DNA of 64,000 nucleotides from VGSG01 sp040756375 (lineage in GTDB: Bacteria; Desulfobacterota; Desulfomonilia; Desulfomonilales; Desulfomonilaceae). The DNA is taken from assembly GCA_040756375.1 (NCBI GenBank), contig JBFLZC010000005.1, positions 1 through 64,000 on the forward strand, given 5' to 3'. Every line of letters starts with the position of its first letter. The first letter of the stretch is position 1. Under the pieces are notes generated by a model that made no database searches, was not told where the DNA came from, and saw nothing but the letters and a program-made list of their open reading frames with translations. The translations under genes and the position numbers were made by a program. This document shows, one piece after another, positions 8,476 to 16,234 of the stretch.

Positions 8476-8504
8476 AGCCCGTTGCGAGCAACGGGCTTTT
8501 TTTT
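8476..8504 (+). terminator. Intrinsic terminator with no upstream gene
   Basis: Perfect 9-bp stem AGCCCGTTG/CAACGGGCT with a CGAG loop followed by eight T. The nearest upstream coding gene ends 570 bp away, so it may close a short RNA starting near 8440 or a read-through transcript. Confidence 0.85.
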
Positions 8505-8532
8505 CACCAAATACCCCATGCGCGCGAAACTC

Positions 8533-8561
8533 TTGGATTCCCGAGCCCAAGAGACTATAAT
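8533..8561 (+). promoter_or_regulatory. Candidate promoter upstream of tyrS
   Basis: TTGGAT (8533-8538), 17-bp spacer, perfect TATAAT (8556-8561). It would give tyrS a leader of about 280 nt. I see no T-box signature in that leader. Confidence 0.55.
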
Positions 8562-8849
8562 AAATTCAACAGGCGAGCATTTTCCCCTACGTGAATCCGG
8601 GCTTCGCGCGAGTGAGACCCGGATTTGCGCGTTGGGACACAAGCCTGTACGCTGCACCGGCCTGGCGATGGACAAAGGTCCTCTCAGCAACCCATTCGAC
8701 GCTTCACCGATACGTGCAAACGCTCGCGAAACACGTGGACGAGTGATTGAGCGTTATCCTTGACTTTGTGAGAGGAATATGGGCTATTCGTCAGAGCCCG
8801 ACCGTGAACATGGGGCCGGCGCGGCGAATTTCTGACCGGGGCACGAGAC

Positions 8850-10091
8850 ATGGCATTCCCAGACGCGGAAACCCAGATGAAGCACATCATGCGTGGAGTG
8901 GAGGAAATCATCCACGAGAACGAGATGCGGGATCGTATTCTTCAGAGCATCAAGTCGGGGAGACCATTGCGGATCAAGCTGGGAGTTGACCCAACCGCGT
9001 CGGATATCCACCTGGGCCACATGGTGACCATCAGAAAACTGAAGCATTTCCAGGATGTTGGACACACCTCGATCTTTCTCATTGGCAGTTTCACCGCGCG
9101 GGTCGGCGATCCCACCGAGCGCAGCGAGGGGAGAGTGCGGTTGACCCGGGATCAGGTGATGGAGTATGCAAAGACCTTTAAAGATCAAGTCTTTAAAATC
9201 CTCGACGAAGAGAAGACCGAAATCAGACACAACGGCGAATGGTTCGATGAGATGACCTTCGAGGACTGTCTGGGTCTTGCCTATCGGTCCACGGTAGCTC
9301 GCATGTTGGAGCGCAACGACTTTGAGAAGCGGTACCGGGAGGGCAGTCCCATTTCCATCACCGAGTTCCTCTACCCATTGATGCAGGGCTATGATTCGGT
9401 AGCGCTAAAATGTGATGTGGAATTGGGTGGTACCGATCAAAAGTTCAACCTCCTGGCCGGCCGCGACATCCAGATCCAGTACGGGCAACCTCCGCAGATC
9501 GTCATCATGACCCCCCTGATCGAGGGTCTGGACGGATCCAAGAAGATGAGCAAGACCGAAGGGAACTATGTTGGGGTGGATGACAGCCCGGAAGAAATGT
9601 TCGGCAAGGTCATGTCGATCAAGGATGACTTGGTCGTGAAGTACTTCACGCTCTTGACCGGTGTGGACCAACAACTGGTAAATCAATATTCTCAGGCCCT
9701 GGAACGGATCGACGAGCACTTAGAGGCTGGAGACCCTCTCCACCCCATGCAAATCAAGAAGGCGCTTGCTCGGAGTATCGTTACCGAGTACCACGATCAG
9801 GCTGCGGCAAAACGAGGCGAAGAGCATTTCGAAAGAGTGGTGCAGAGGAAAGAGATCCCCGATGAAATTCCCCTGCGAACCTTTACGCAGAGCGCCCTGC
9901 CGGCCTGCGACATTATCGCGTCCAGCGCAGGTGTTTCCAAAGGCGAGGCTCGGCGACTCATTACCCAGGGTGGAGTCAGACTCGATGGGGCCCGCGTTAG
10001 CGATCCGACCGCGGAGATTGCTCTCAGTTCAGAGGAGCAGCTCCTACAGGTGGGCAAGCGGAAGTTTTTCCGCATTCGTGGAGAGAGCTGA
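8850..10091 (+). CDS. tyrS: Tyrosyl-tRNA synthetase
   Basis: Class I aminoacyl-tRNA synthetase charging tRNA-Tyr. The N-terminal Rossmann fold carries the HIGH-type motif as DIHLGHM and GVDPTASD. The tyrosine/ATP region GGTDQKFNLLAGR follows, then the KMSKS-type loop KKMSKTEGN. The C-terminal ~65 residues form an S4 RNA-binding domain (SKGEARRLITQGGVRLDGARV). Length is 413 aa, matching the TyrZ-like branch found in many anaerobes. It stands alone on its transcript. Confidence 0.95.
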   Translation: MAFPDAETQMKHIMRGVEEIIHENEMRDRILQSIKSGRPLRIKLGVDPTASDIHLGHMVTIRKLKHFQDVGHTSIFLIGSFTARVGDPTERSEGRVRLTRDQVMEYAKTFKDQVFKILDEEKTEIRHNGEWFDEMTFEDCLGLAYRSTVARMLERNDFEKRYREGSPISITEFLYPLMQGYDSVALKCDVELGGTDQKFNLLAGRDIQIQYGQPPQIVIMTPLIEGLDGSKKMSKTEGNYVGVDDSPEEMFGKVMSIKDDLVVKYFTLLTGVDQQLVNQYSQALERIDEHLEAGDPLHPMQIKKALARSIVTEYHDQAAAKRGEEHFERVVQRKEIPDEIPLRTFTQSALPACDIIASSAGVSKGEARRLITQGGVRLDGARVSDPTAEIALSSEEQLLQVGKRKFFRIRGES

Positions 10092-10191
10092 TGGAGCGTC
10101 GAGGCAGCCGGGAAAAAAGAATGACAAATGGTCGGCTTTGTATTAAAATAATTAATTCGTGCAAGAAAGCACCTGTAATTCCGAGGGCATA

Positions 10192-10665
10192 ATGTCTTTT
10201 TTGAGACGCTTGTGCGTCGGGGTTTATCTGTTCAGCTTCCTCAGTGCGGGAACGTGCTGGGCTGGAGGCTGATGCGGTCCTATCTTCTGGGAGGAAGGTC
10301 CGAGCTACTTTCGTGGAATGGCCCCGTCGTATAATATAAGCGGACAAGGCGGTTCCGAGTCCTCGTCCGGGGAGCAGCAGTCAACCTCGCACCCGGGTGA
10401 GTATTCGGTCACCTATTCGGATGGGAGTGGATCTTCCGTGCCCGCGAGAAGCCCAAGGCAGGTGGTTCCGCAGGCAGGCCGACCGTCGGACTCGGCACAG
10501 GCGCCTCAGAGGATAAGACAAAAGAGACCGGAAACCGGTAAAGGGAGTTCACCGCGAACGGATACAATGCGGCAAGTTTATCCGGGTGGCTCTGCATTAG
10601 CCTCGGATAGCACCGCCCAGGGACGCACGGTATCCTATCGGATTCTTGGACCGTCCTGGTGGTGA
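10192..10665 (+). CDS. Exported low-complexity protein interrupted by in-frame UGA
   Basis: ATG at 10192, behind a GAGGG site, starts a signal peptide (MSFLRRLCVGVYLFSFLSAG then TCWAGG). TGA at 10270-10272 follows, and the same frame continues as CGPIFWEEGPSYFRGMAPSY and a Gly/Ser/Pro/Gln-rich tail to 10665. The signal peptide and tail clearly belong together. The UGA may be a nonsense mutation (pseudogene) or encode selenocysteine: ATCTTC/GAAGGT at 10282-10299 pairs over 6 bp with a TGGGAG loop, beginning 16 nt past the UGA, which is within the loose bacterial SECIS pattern. A conventional annotation would show only a 115-aa ORF from 10318. Function unknown. Confidence 0.6.
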
Positions 10666-10920
10666 CAACCGGGTTTTTCGCGGTCCTGCACGGTTGTGAG
10701 AACTGATTGCTCTCTTGGGTGAATCCTCAATTGCTTCCCCCGATCCTAACCGCTGAACCACGCGGATCCGCGGAGATGCGCGAGATATCGGTGCTGTTAT
10801 GCCTCCCGAAAGCTCTGGCCTTGAGCTTTCTACGATTATCATGGCGAGGTGAAATCCGTACCGCGGCCAGCGCATCTTTGGCAAATCTCCGAAGTTCGGG
10901 CAGTCACGAGAGGGGGCATT

Positions 10921-11442
10921 GTGGCTGAGAAAAGGCAAAAGACCCCAAAACGGGGAAAGGCTGTTTCGAAGACCTCTACGGGAAAGGCTCGACCAAAGCC
11001 AAAACCCAAACCGGAATTGAAGGCAAAACCAAAGCCAAAACCGGAATTGAAGCCAAGACCAAAACCCAAACCCAAGGCGAAGCCAAAGCCTAAGGCGCCT
11101 CCCCCTCCCCGGCCTAAAAAGGAGACCCGTGGTGTGCCGGTCGTCGTGGAGCCGTCGGCTGCCGAGAGTGCGGTCAGGGCCCGGCTCGAAAGGATCAAGG
11201 AGAGTTACGCTCTTCTCAAACAGTTCACCCCCAAAGAATTGAAATTACTGCTTAATCTCAAGAGAAACTCGTCCACTAAGGCTTGGACTCTGAGGGAAGA
11301 TCTCGTGGTGCTCACCATGCCCGTGAGCAATCGGGCCATTGCAGCACTCCTCAAAGGTCGCAACAAGGAAGCCGTTAAGAAACGGCTGCAGCTGCTGCGC
11401 TCCAAGGGTCTGGCCAAGAGGATTCCCGAGCCCCCCTCATAA
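10921..11442 (+). CDS. Lys/Pro-rich protein with Myb/SANT-like C-terminus
   Basis: A 173-aa basic protein. Residues ~15-60 are imperfect KPKPELK and KPKPKAK tandem repeats, resembling histone H1-like tails of AlgP-type bacterial proteins. A Pro-rich hinge follows, then a globular part. The last ~50 residues (AWTLREDLVVLTMPV, then NRAIAALLKGRNKEAVKKRL) look like a Myb/SANT-type DNA-binding helix bundle. GTG 10921 is chosen because GAGAGGGGG lies just upstream; an in-frame ATG at 10849 lacks a ribosome site. It probably binds DNA or nucleoid. Not recognised as a named family. Confidence 0.7.
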   Translation: MAEKRQKTPKRGKAVSKTSTGKARPKPKPKPELKAKPKPKPELKPRPKPKPKAKPKPKAPPPPRPKKETRGVPVVVEPSAAESAVRARLERIKESYALLKQFTPKELKLLLNLKRNSSTKAWTLREDLVVLTMPVSNRAIAALLKGRNKEAVKKRLQLLRSKGLAKRIPEPPS

Positions 11443-11468
11443 CACGGCACGCCTAGCTATTCCTAGAG

Positions 11469-12527
11469 CTACGACCGGGCACGAGGTTCCAGCCCGACCC
11501 CATGAATGGTCAAAACGTTGTTAATGATCTCTGCATGTGCGCCCAGAATTTCCTTGACCAGCCAGAGATTGGATTCCACGTGTTCCGTCATGCGGGGGAT
11601 AGTGTACATTGTGACGCCACGCGCCAGGGCCCCAAAGATGATGAGCTGATCTGCCAAATGACGATCCACCGTCGCGCCTGAGTCTAAGTCTTCCAGGAAA
11701 TGGGTCGCGACAGACTTGGCTATCTTCTCTGATGGCCGTCTTGGCGCGCCCGCCATGTCCGAGCCCAGGACTGCGCCGGCGTCCGATTCGGCCCAGATGC
11801 AAAGCGCGGCTCCTTTTTGAGCTGCGCTGACCTCATCGAACGTCTCGATCTTGACCGACAGACCTCTCTGCTCCAACACAGACCTGCACGTGTCGGCCAT
11901 GCGTGTGCTCACTTGCTGGTCAGTCAGATGAGACGCGAGGGATATTCCCCGGACTTGCGCTATCGTGCCCTGCCCCACTGCCGCCAGAGGATTCAGCGCG
12001 GACTGGGCAGGATGAACCGTCACCTCAACCTTTCCTTGTCCTCGGGGTACGTATCCCGGTCGTATCATAGTCATCCCGATCTTGGCTCCCATCCGCTCCA
12101 GCAGTGGCAGCAGGCAGTGCTGCATGTGAAATAGACTGGGCGCGAAATCTTGAAACAGGCCGCCGGTGAGGAGAAACTTGGTGGTGCCGGCCGCGAAGAG
12201 GGCGGGAATGCTTAGAGAGAAAGCAAGTAGCGTGGTCGAGCCCGCAGAGCCAACGTCGAAGCGGTATTCACCTGGCATAATTGTGGAGCCGGGTTCGTAG
12301 AGGATTTCTGAGGAACCAACCTCAGCGCCCTCCACTCTGCCGCCGGATATGCGGGAGCACGCAACCACCGCGGCCAGATGCTGAGGTCGCAGACCGGGTT
12401 TCGGGCGTCTCGCCCTGATATTCTTCACCTGCAATGGCTGACAGACGAGCGTTGCCAACGCTAGCGCATAGCGTAGTATTGTGCCGCTTCCCGAATATTG
12501 GGAGCCGTCAATGGAAATCATGCACAC
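11469..12527 (-). CDS. rtcA: RNA 3'-terminal phosphate cyclase
   Basis: ATP-dependent cyclase converting RNA 3'-phosphate to a 2',3'-cyclic phosphate via enzyme-AMP, part of RNA repair. Visible family features are DGSQYSGSGTILR near the N-terminus, RPKPGLRPQHLAAV, and the adenylated histidine region MTEHVESNLWLV near the C-terminus. The 352 aa match E. coli RtcA (~340). RtcB and the RtcR regulator are not in the window. It lies 57 bp downstream of the HU-like gene on the same strand. The start could be GTG 12527 or ATG 12521. Confidence 0.93.
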   Translation of the reverse strand: MCMISIDGSQYSGSGTILRYALALATLVCQPLQVKNIRARRPKPGLRPQHLAAVVACSRISGGRVEGAEVGSSEILYEPGSTIMPGEYRFDVGSAGSTTLLAFSLSIPALFAAGTTKFLLTGGLFQDFAPSLFHMQHCLLPLLERMGAKIGMTMIRPGYVPRGQGKVEVTVHPAQSALNPLAAVGQGTIAQVRGISLASHLTDQQVSTRMADTCRSVLEQRGLSVKIETFDEVSAAQKGAALCIWAESDAGAVLGSDMAGAPRRPSEKIAKSVATHFLEDLDSGATVDRHLADQLIIFGALARGVTMYTIPRMTEHVESNLWLVKEILGAHAEIINNVLTIHGVGLEPRARS

Positions 12528-12584
12528 TCAATGCCGTTCGGCAGCTTCAACCGCGGTGCCTGGGGCAGCCGTCCCCCACGTCTG

Positions 12585-13022
12585 TTACGGCACAGGCGGT
12601 TCATGTTCCTTGCAAAAGGGCAGTTCGCCGAGAACAGGCATACCACAAACCTTGCACATTGCTCTTCGAATGGGGTCGCTGATGTCGTCGCACGCGGGGC
12701 CCATAGTGCCTGCGCCGCGTCCGGCGCCCGCGCGCGGTGCGCTTCTGCCGGAGGATACAGACTCTCTCAGCGCCTTCGCGGCAGCGAACTTCGGCACCCG
12801 AGCAGCGGGAATCGACATGGTCCGGCCGGTTCGCGGATTAATACCCGTCCGAGCCTTGCGCTGTGCCACTTTGAATGTTCCGAGCCCTGGAATTCGGAGA
12901 GGCTCATTCCCGGCCAAGGATCCTCGGACCGCGGCCAGAAGAGCATCCAAAGCCGACGCGGCCTCTTTTCTGGACAACCCCGCGCCTTTTCCAATTCGAT
13001 CGATCAATTCAGCCTTTGTCAT
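12585..13022 (-). CDS. HU-family DNA-binding protein with C-terminal zinc-binding tail
   Basis: Residues 1-90 are a typical HU/IHF fold: MTKAELIDRIGKGAGLSRKE, then IPGLGTFKVAQRKARTGINP with the DNA-clasping RTG-NP arm. A further ~55 residues follow a Gly/Ala/Arg hinge and end in CKVCGMPVLGELPFCKEHE, a CxxC...CxxH pattern likely to bind zinc. Ordinary HU proteins end near residue 90, so this is a domain extension. GGGGGAGG precedes the ATG. It is upstream of rtcA on the same strand, and a palindromic operator lies in its promoter region. Confidence 0.88.
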   Translation of the reverse strand: MTKAELIDRIGKGAGLSRKEAASALDALLAAVRGSLAGNEPLRIPGLGTFKVAQRKARTGINPRTGRTMSIPAARVPKFAAAKALRESVSSGRSAPRAGAGRGAGTMGPACDDISDPIRRAMCKVCGMPVLGELPFCKEHEPPVP

Positions 13023-13077
13023 AACAATTACCTCCCCCTGATATCGTTGGGACCGCTGCCAGTCCCATCCCTGTTAC

Positions 13078-13106
13078 AAAATTGGAAACGCGTTTCCTTG
13101 TGTCAA
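13078..13106 (-). promoter_or_regulatory. Promoter-operator upstream of the HU/rtcA pair
   Basis: On the minus strand TTGACA (13106-13101) is followed by a perfect 14-bp palindrome GGAAACGCGTTTCC (13097-13084), exactly in the spacer, then an AT-rich -10 region near 13083-13078. A repressor of LacI-like type would block the promoter there. The -10 is weak; the palindrome is clear. Confidence 0.55.
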
Positions 13107-13186
13107 TTACGCTGCCGATTCGCTAGCCTCGACGAATCCGGTCTTGGCACAGCTAATGTCAAAGCGCCGAATCCAACATTCGCTGT

Positions 13187-13957
13187 CTAGTTCAATATCC
13201 CGATATTCTCCAGCAGCTTCTTGATTGCCTGGTACGCAGACGAGTCAGATGAAATCTTGACCAGCGGATCTCCCCGGAGATCCAGTTCCACCAACTTCTC
13301 GTCATACGGCACATACGCTTCCGGCGAAAACGGGAGTCGGTCGATTTCCTTCTTCACGTTCTCAGGCAGGTCCTCGGGCGACCCATCGACTCTCGTAATG
13401 ATGAGATGCGTGTGGTGAATCCGCCCCTCCAGCTCTTGGAGCAGCTCCAAAATGCGCCCGATGGTTCGAAGACTGCGCGGAGCGGGATCGGAGACAATGA
13501 ACAGGTGATCCACCTCTTCTTCTGTCCTGCGGGACAGATGTTCCATGCCCGCTTCGTTGTCTACGATCACATGGGAGTAGTTCGACGTGACCTTAGAGAT
13601 GATCTCCCGCAAAATGTTATTCGCCATGCAGTAGCATCCGGGGCCTTCCGGTCGGCCCATGGAAAGGAGGTCCAGATCTTTGGTCTCTTCCAGACACGCC
13701 TGGATCTGATATTCCATGAAGCGGTCTTTGGTCATGCCTCCCGGTATATCGTCCCCCATCTTGCGGACGTCTTCTCGGACGCACCCCACGCTTCTAGGCT
13801 CCCTGATCCCGAGGACCTCATGCAAATTCGAGTTGGAATCCGCGTCGATTGCAAGCAGGGGCCTTCGCCCGGAATCGATCAGCGCTTTTATCATAAGCGC
13901 GCTTACCGAGGTTTTGCCGACCCCGCCTTTTCCCGCAACTGCCAACGTCAATCCCAT
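13187..13957 (-). CDS. cooC: CooC-type nickel-insertion ATPase (CO dehydrogenase maturation)
   Basis: P-loop ATPase of the MinD/Mrp group. The N-terminus has the deviant Walker A AVAGKGGVGKTSVSAL, followed by LLAIDADSNSNLHEVLG, typical of CooC. A Cys pair lies in GPGCYCMANN, equivalent to the nickel-binding CxC of CooC dimers. IVDNEAGMEHLSRRT follows, and IVSDPAPRSLRTIGRI near residue 160. CooC loads Ni into carbon monoxide dehydrogenase. The CODH genes are not in this window, but the next gene is a MetE-fold methyltransferase, hinting at C1/acetyl-CoA pathway metabolism. AAAGGA precedes the ATG. Confidence 0.92.
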   Translation of the reverse strand: MGLTLAVAGKGGVGKTSVSALMIKALIDSGRRPLLAIDADSNSNLHEVLGIREPRSVGCVREDVRKMGDDIPGGMTKDRFMEYQIQACLEETKDLDLLSMGRPEGPGCYCMANNILREIISKVTSNYSHVIVDNEAGMEHLSRRTEEEVDHLFIVSDPAPRSLRTIGRILELLQELEGRIHHTHLIITRVDGSPEDLPENVKKEIDRLPFSPEAYVPYDEKLVELDLRGDPLVKISSDSSAYQAIKKLLENIGILN

Positions 13958-14118
13958 ATATGTGTCCTTTCACCGATTAGCGTGTGCCGACTTCTCGACG
14001 TGCGATGCCCGGCCCACTCTATAGAATAATGCCGTTCCGCTCACAAAAAAGCCCCCCAACGACAAAAAAGGAGGATTCAACCGGGCCGGACGCACGTGTC
14101 GCTCAGAACGACCCAATG

Positions 14119-15201
14119 TCATTGTTCGGGCAAAAGGCCCACTCCTTCATTATCTAATGCTTCCAGGAGACGATAGGTCATCTCTGCTTCCGCCACAGTC
14201 ATGCCTGCACACCCACAGGCAGGCGTCACGATGAGCCGCTTCTGCACGAGGGCCCGATCTACGCCCGATTTGACCAGGAGTTCTATCCCGTCGCGCAATC
14301 GTCGCCGTATCCCGTCAACGCTCTCCCCCTTTATGCGTCCATCATTGGGCACCGCGCCCCACGCAAGTGCGCCCCCTCTGGCGAGGAATTGAGAAAGCTG
14401 AGTCGCGTACAGCGGGATAGTCTCCATATAATCCACGGCATCAAAGTTGATGATGCGCGTCGCGGTTTCCATTAGGATGCTCCAGTCCGTATTCCCACAG
14501 CAGTGAACTCCGGGGATGCCTCCTCGGTCCAAGGTAAGCGCAAAAGCCTCGTTAAGCGACTGGATGACGTCGTCACGCGATACCCCCAGGAACGCAGAAG
14601 ACCCGTACGCGCTCAAACTCGGTTCATCGAAGAAGACGATCACTTCTTCGGCAAAGGGTTTGAACTGATCTACCAGCCAAGCAGCTTTCAGTCCCGTGGA
14701 CTGCACAACCACGTCACGGAAGAAAGGATGGTAAAAAATGGGCTTCCCATTTTCGTCTGTGACTGTGAGCCCGAAGCTGAGCGGGCCGGTAACCTGAACC
14801 TTGATAAAAGGCTTCTTGGTTCCTTCCTGCTGAAGCCGCTGCAAGAAGGTGTGTATTCCGCCCCCATATTCCGGCCCTATAGCAAATGCCTCTGGAGATC
14901 CTCCACTGCTAACGTCCAGATATGCGCTGTAAAATCGCTCCAGTTCAGAGGATGCGTCTCCCGACGTATCGAAAAAATAGCTCTTCTCGTCCAAGTCCAC
15001 GCGGAAGCGGGGCAGACCTTCACTGAATTGAATCCACATCTGTTCCAGGAGCTTAGCGCGAGAGAGCTGCGGCGTGTGAGGTGCGCTGGACAAACTTCGC
15101 AGGATCAAGTCCACAGCATCTCCCGCGTCCTCGTGAGGGAGGCTTCCCACAGCAGTGATCAGGACCGCGGGCAAGCCCTGTGTCTCTGGGTATTCATCCA
15201 T
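14119..15201 (-). CDS. MetE/UROD-fold methyltransferase-like protein
   Basis: A 360-aa TIM-barrel protein of the cobalamin-independent methionine synthase/uroporphyrinogen decarboxylase superfamily. It has the N-terminal TAVGSLPHED (like MetE TTIGSFPRT), IKVQVTGPLSFGL, FFDEPSLSAYG, and the zinc-ligand pattern IPGVHCCGNTDW with a later IVTPACGCAG. It resembles the catalytic half of MetE, the 'core MetE' layout, and lacks the N-terminal folate-binding half. It may transfer a methyl group from a corrinoid protein; the donor cannot be read from sequence. It lies upstream of cooC on the same strand with a 160-bp gap. Confidence 0.8.
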   Translation of the reverse strand: MDEYPETQGLPAVLITAVGSLPHEDAGDAVDLILRSLSSAPHTPQLSRAKLLEQMWIQFSEGLPRFRVDLDEKSYFFDTSGDASSELERFYSAYLDVSSGGSPEAFAIGPEYGGGIHTFLQRLQQEGTKKPFIKVQVTGPLSFGLTVTDENGKPIFYHPFFRDVVVQSTGLKAAWLVDQFKPFAEEVIVFFDEPSLSAYGSSAFLGVSRDDVIQSLNEAFALTLDRGGIPGVHCCGNTDWSILMETATRIINFDAVDYMETIPLYATQLSQFLARGGALAWGAVPNDGRIKGESVDGIRRRLRDGIELLVKSGVDRALVQKRLIVTPACGCAGMTVAEAEMTYRLLEALDNEGVGLLPEQ

Positions 15202-15456
15202 CGCGTCACCTCCTGACCTCGCGGCGCCCCGTCCAACTTCGTTCGTATAGAAGGGACTAGGCCCGTTCGACTGTATTCAATGCACCGCTACGCTGTCAAG
15301 CGCCGGCCCTGCACTAAGGAAGGCACACAGGCTCCCTCGCTGAAGGACCGCCGTTGACGAGTATATGGATCTCGCTGTAAGCTTGGAGTATCCGGTAGTG
15401 GGCAAATGCATACCTGTCCTGAGCGAGAATTCGCTGCTTCCTGGAGAGGGCCATCC

Positions 15457-15978
15457 GTGGAAAAGCAAGAAACCTTCTGGGTTCACCAGGCGTCCCGCTC
15501 TTATCGCCGCGATCGACCCGATCGCATCCTGGAGCGTGTCTGGCGAGCTCATCCCGCTTGGGGTTACCTCCAGGGAAGAGACCTCTGGATCAGCCGAGAA
15601 TGCACTGAAGATGAGCTTATCGCGGAAGGGTTTCTCGAAATCCGCCCGGCAGGGGAACCGAACTCCGACCGATGCCCGCACTGCGGAATGATTATGAACC
15701 TCATCCCGGGGTCACTTGCCCAAAAACACCTTAGCGACTGCGGCGGAGGCAACGAGGACTGGAGCAAAATCGAAAACTTTATCGTCGATGCAAAGCGGAT
15801 GAGAGACTACGAGGCCAGACTACGGGATGAGGCACTGAGAAAGCAACGCGAGGCGGAGGAGTTGGAAAAGCAGGAGCGCCTGGACAGAGCTAGGGAGGAA
15901 TTTCAGGCACGGCAACAAGCCAAAGACCGCAAGAAGCGGCTAAAGGAAGAAACCAAGGAAACCTTGAGAAAACGGTAG
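15457..15978 (+). CDS. Hypothetical C2HC zinc-finger protein with charged coiled-coil tail
   Basis: About 173 aa. The first ~65 residues are unassigned (FWVHQASRSYRRDRPDRILE). A zinc-finger-like CPHCGMIMNLIPG with H and C about 17-22 residues later (KHLSDCGG) sits in the middle. Residues ~105-173 are an uninterrupted Lys/Glu/Arg-rich helix. GTG 15457 is favoured by GGAGAGGG just upstream over ATG 15406. It is divergent from the MetE-like gene and convergent with the next one. Function unknown. Confidence 0.7.
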   Translation: MEKQETFWVHQASRSYRRDRPDRILERVWRAHPAWGYLQGRDLWISRECTEDELIAEGFLEIRPAGEPNSDRCPHCGMIMNLIPGSLAQKHLSDCGGGNEDWSKIENFIVDAKRMRDYEARLRDEALRKQREAEELEKQERLDRAREEFQARQQAKDRKKRLKEETKETLRKR

Positions 15979-15981
15979 TTG

Positions 15982-16009
15982 AAAAAAAAAGGGGACGGCG
16001 ACCGTCCCC
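15982..16009 (-). terminator. Intrinsic terminator for the Cys/Pro-rich gene
   Basis: On the minus strand GGGGACGG-TCG-CCGTCCCC is followed by nine T. It lies about 225 bp downstream of the minus-strand gene ending at 16235 and just after the converging plus-strand gene. Confidence 0.8.
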
Positions 16010-16234
16010 TGGAATTAGGAGGATTGGGGTTCACGATTAGAGGGGTCCCAACCGCCCCCTCTCCGGTGTTGCCGGGCGGCGTTTCAACCAGGCCCATTTA
16101 TTCCAGCCGCCAGGCGGAAGTGTTCTTTGGCCGGATCTTTGAATTCGTGCGTTTTCGGTTCAGCGGATCACTCTGTCCGGTGCTTTAGTGCTTTCCTTTT
16201 GGGCACTCGGGAGCGACCCTGAATGCTATAGCCC

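Larger units (their letters stand above)
7909..8849. other. Long non-coding intergenic region
   Basis: About 940 bp with no supportable protein gene. It holds a large inverted repeat (8055-8210), an orphan intrinsic terminator (8476-8504) and a good sigma70 promoter (8533-8561), each listed separately. Possible ORFs here are short, overlap in several frames and lack convincing ribosome sites. Confidence 0.7.

Noticed and set aside
8570..8849. T-box or other riboswitch in the tyrS leader
   Set aside because: No TGGNACCGCG-type T-box sequence or other conserved aptamer is visible.
10978..11105. Tandem units in the KPKP-coding segment considered as a repeat array or CRISPR
   Set aside because: The units are short, contiguous, keep the reading frame and encode KPKPELK; there are no unique spacers.
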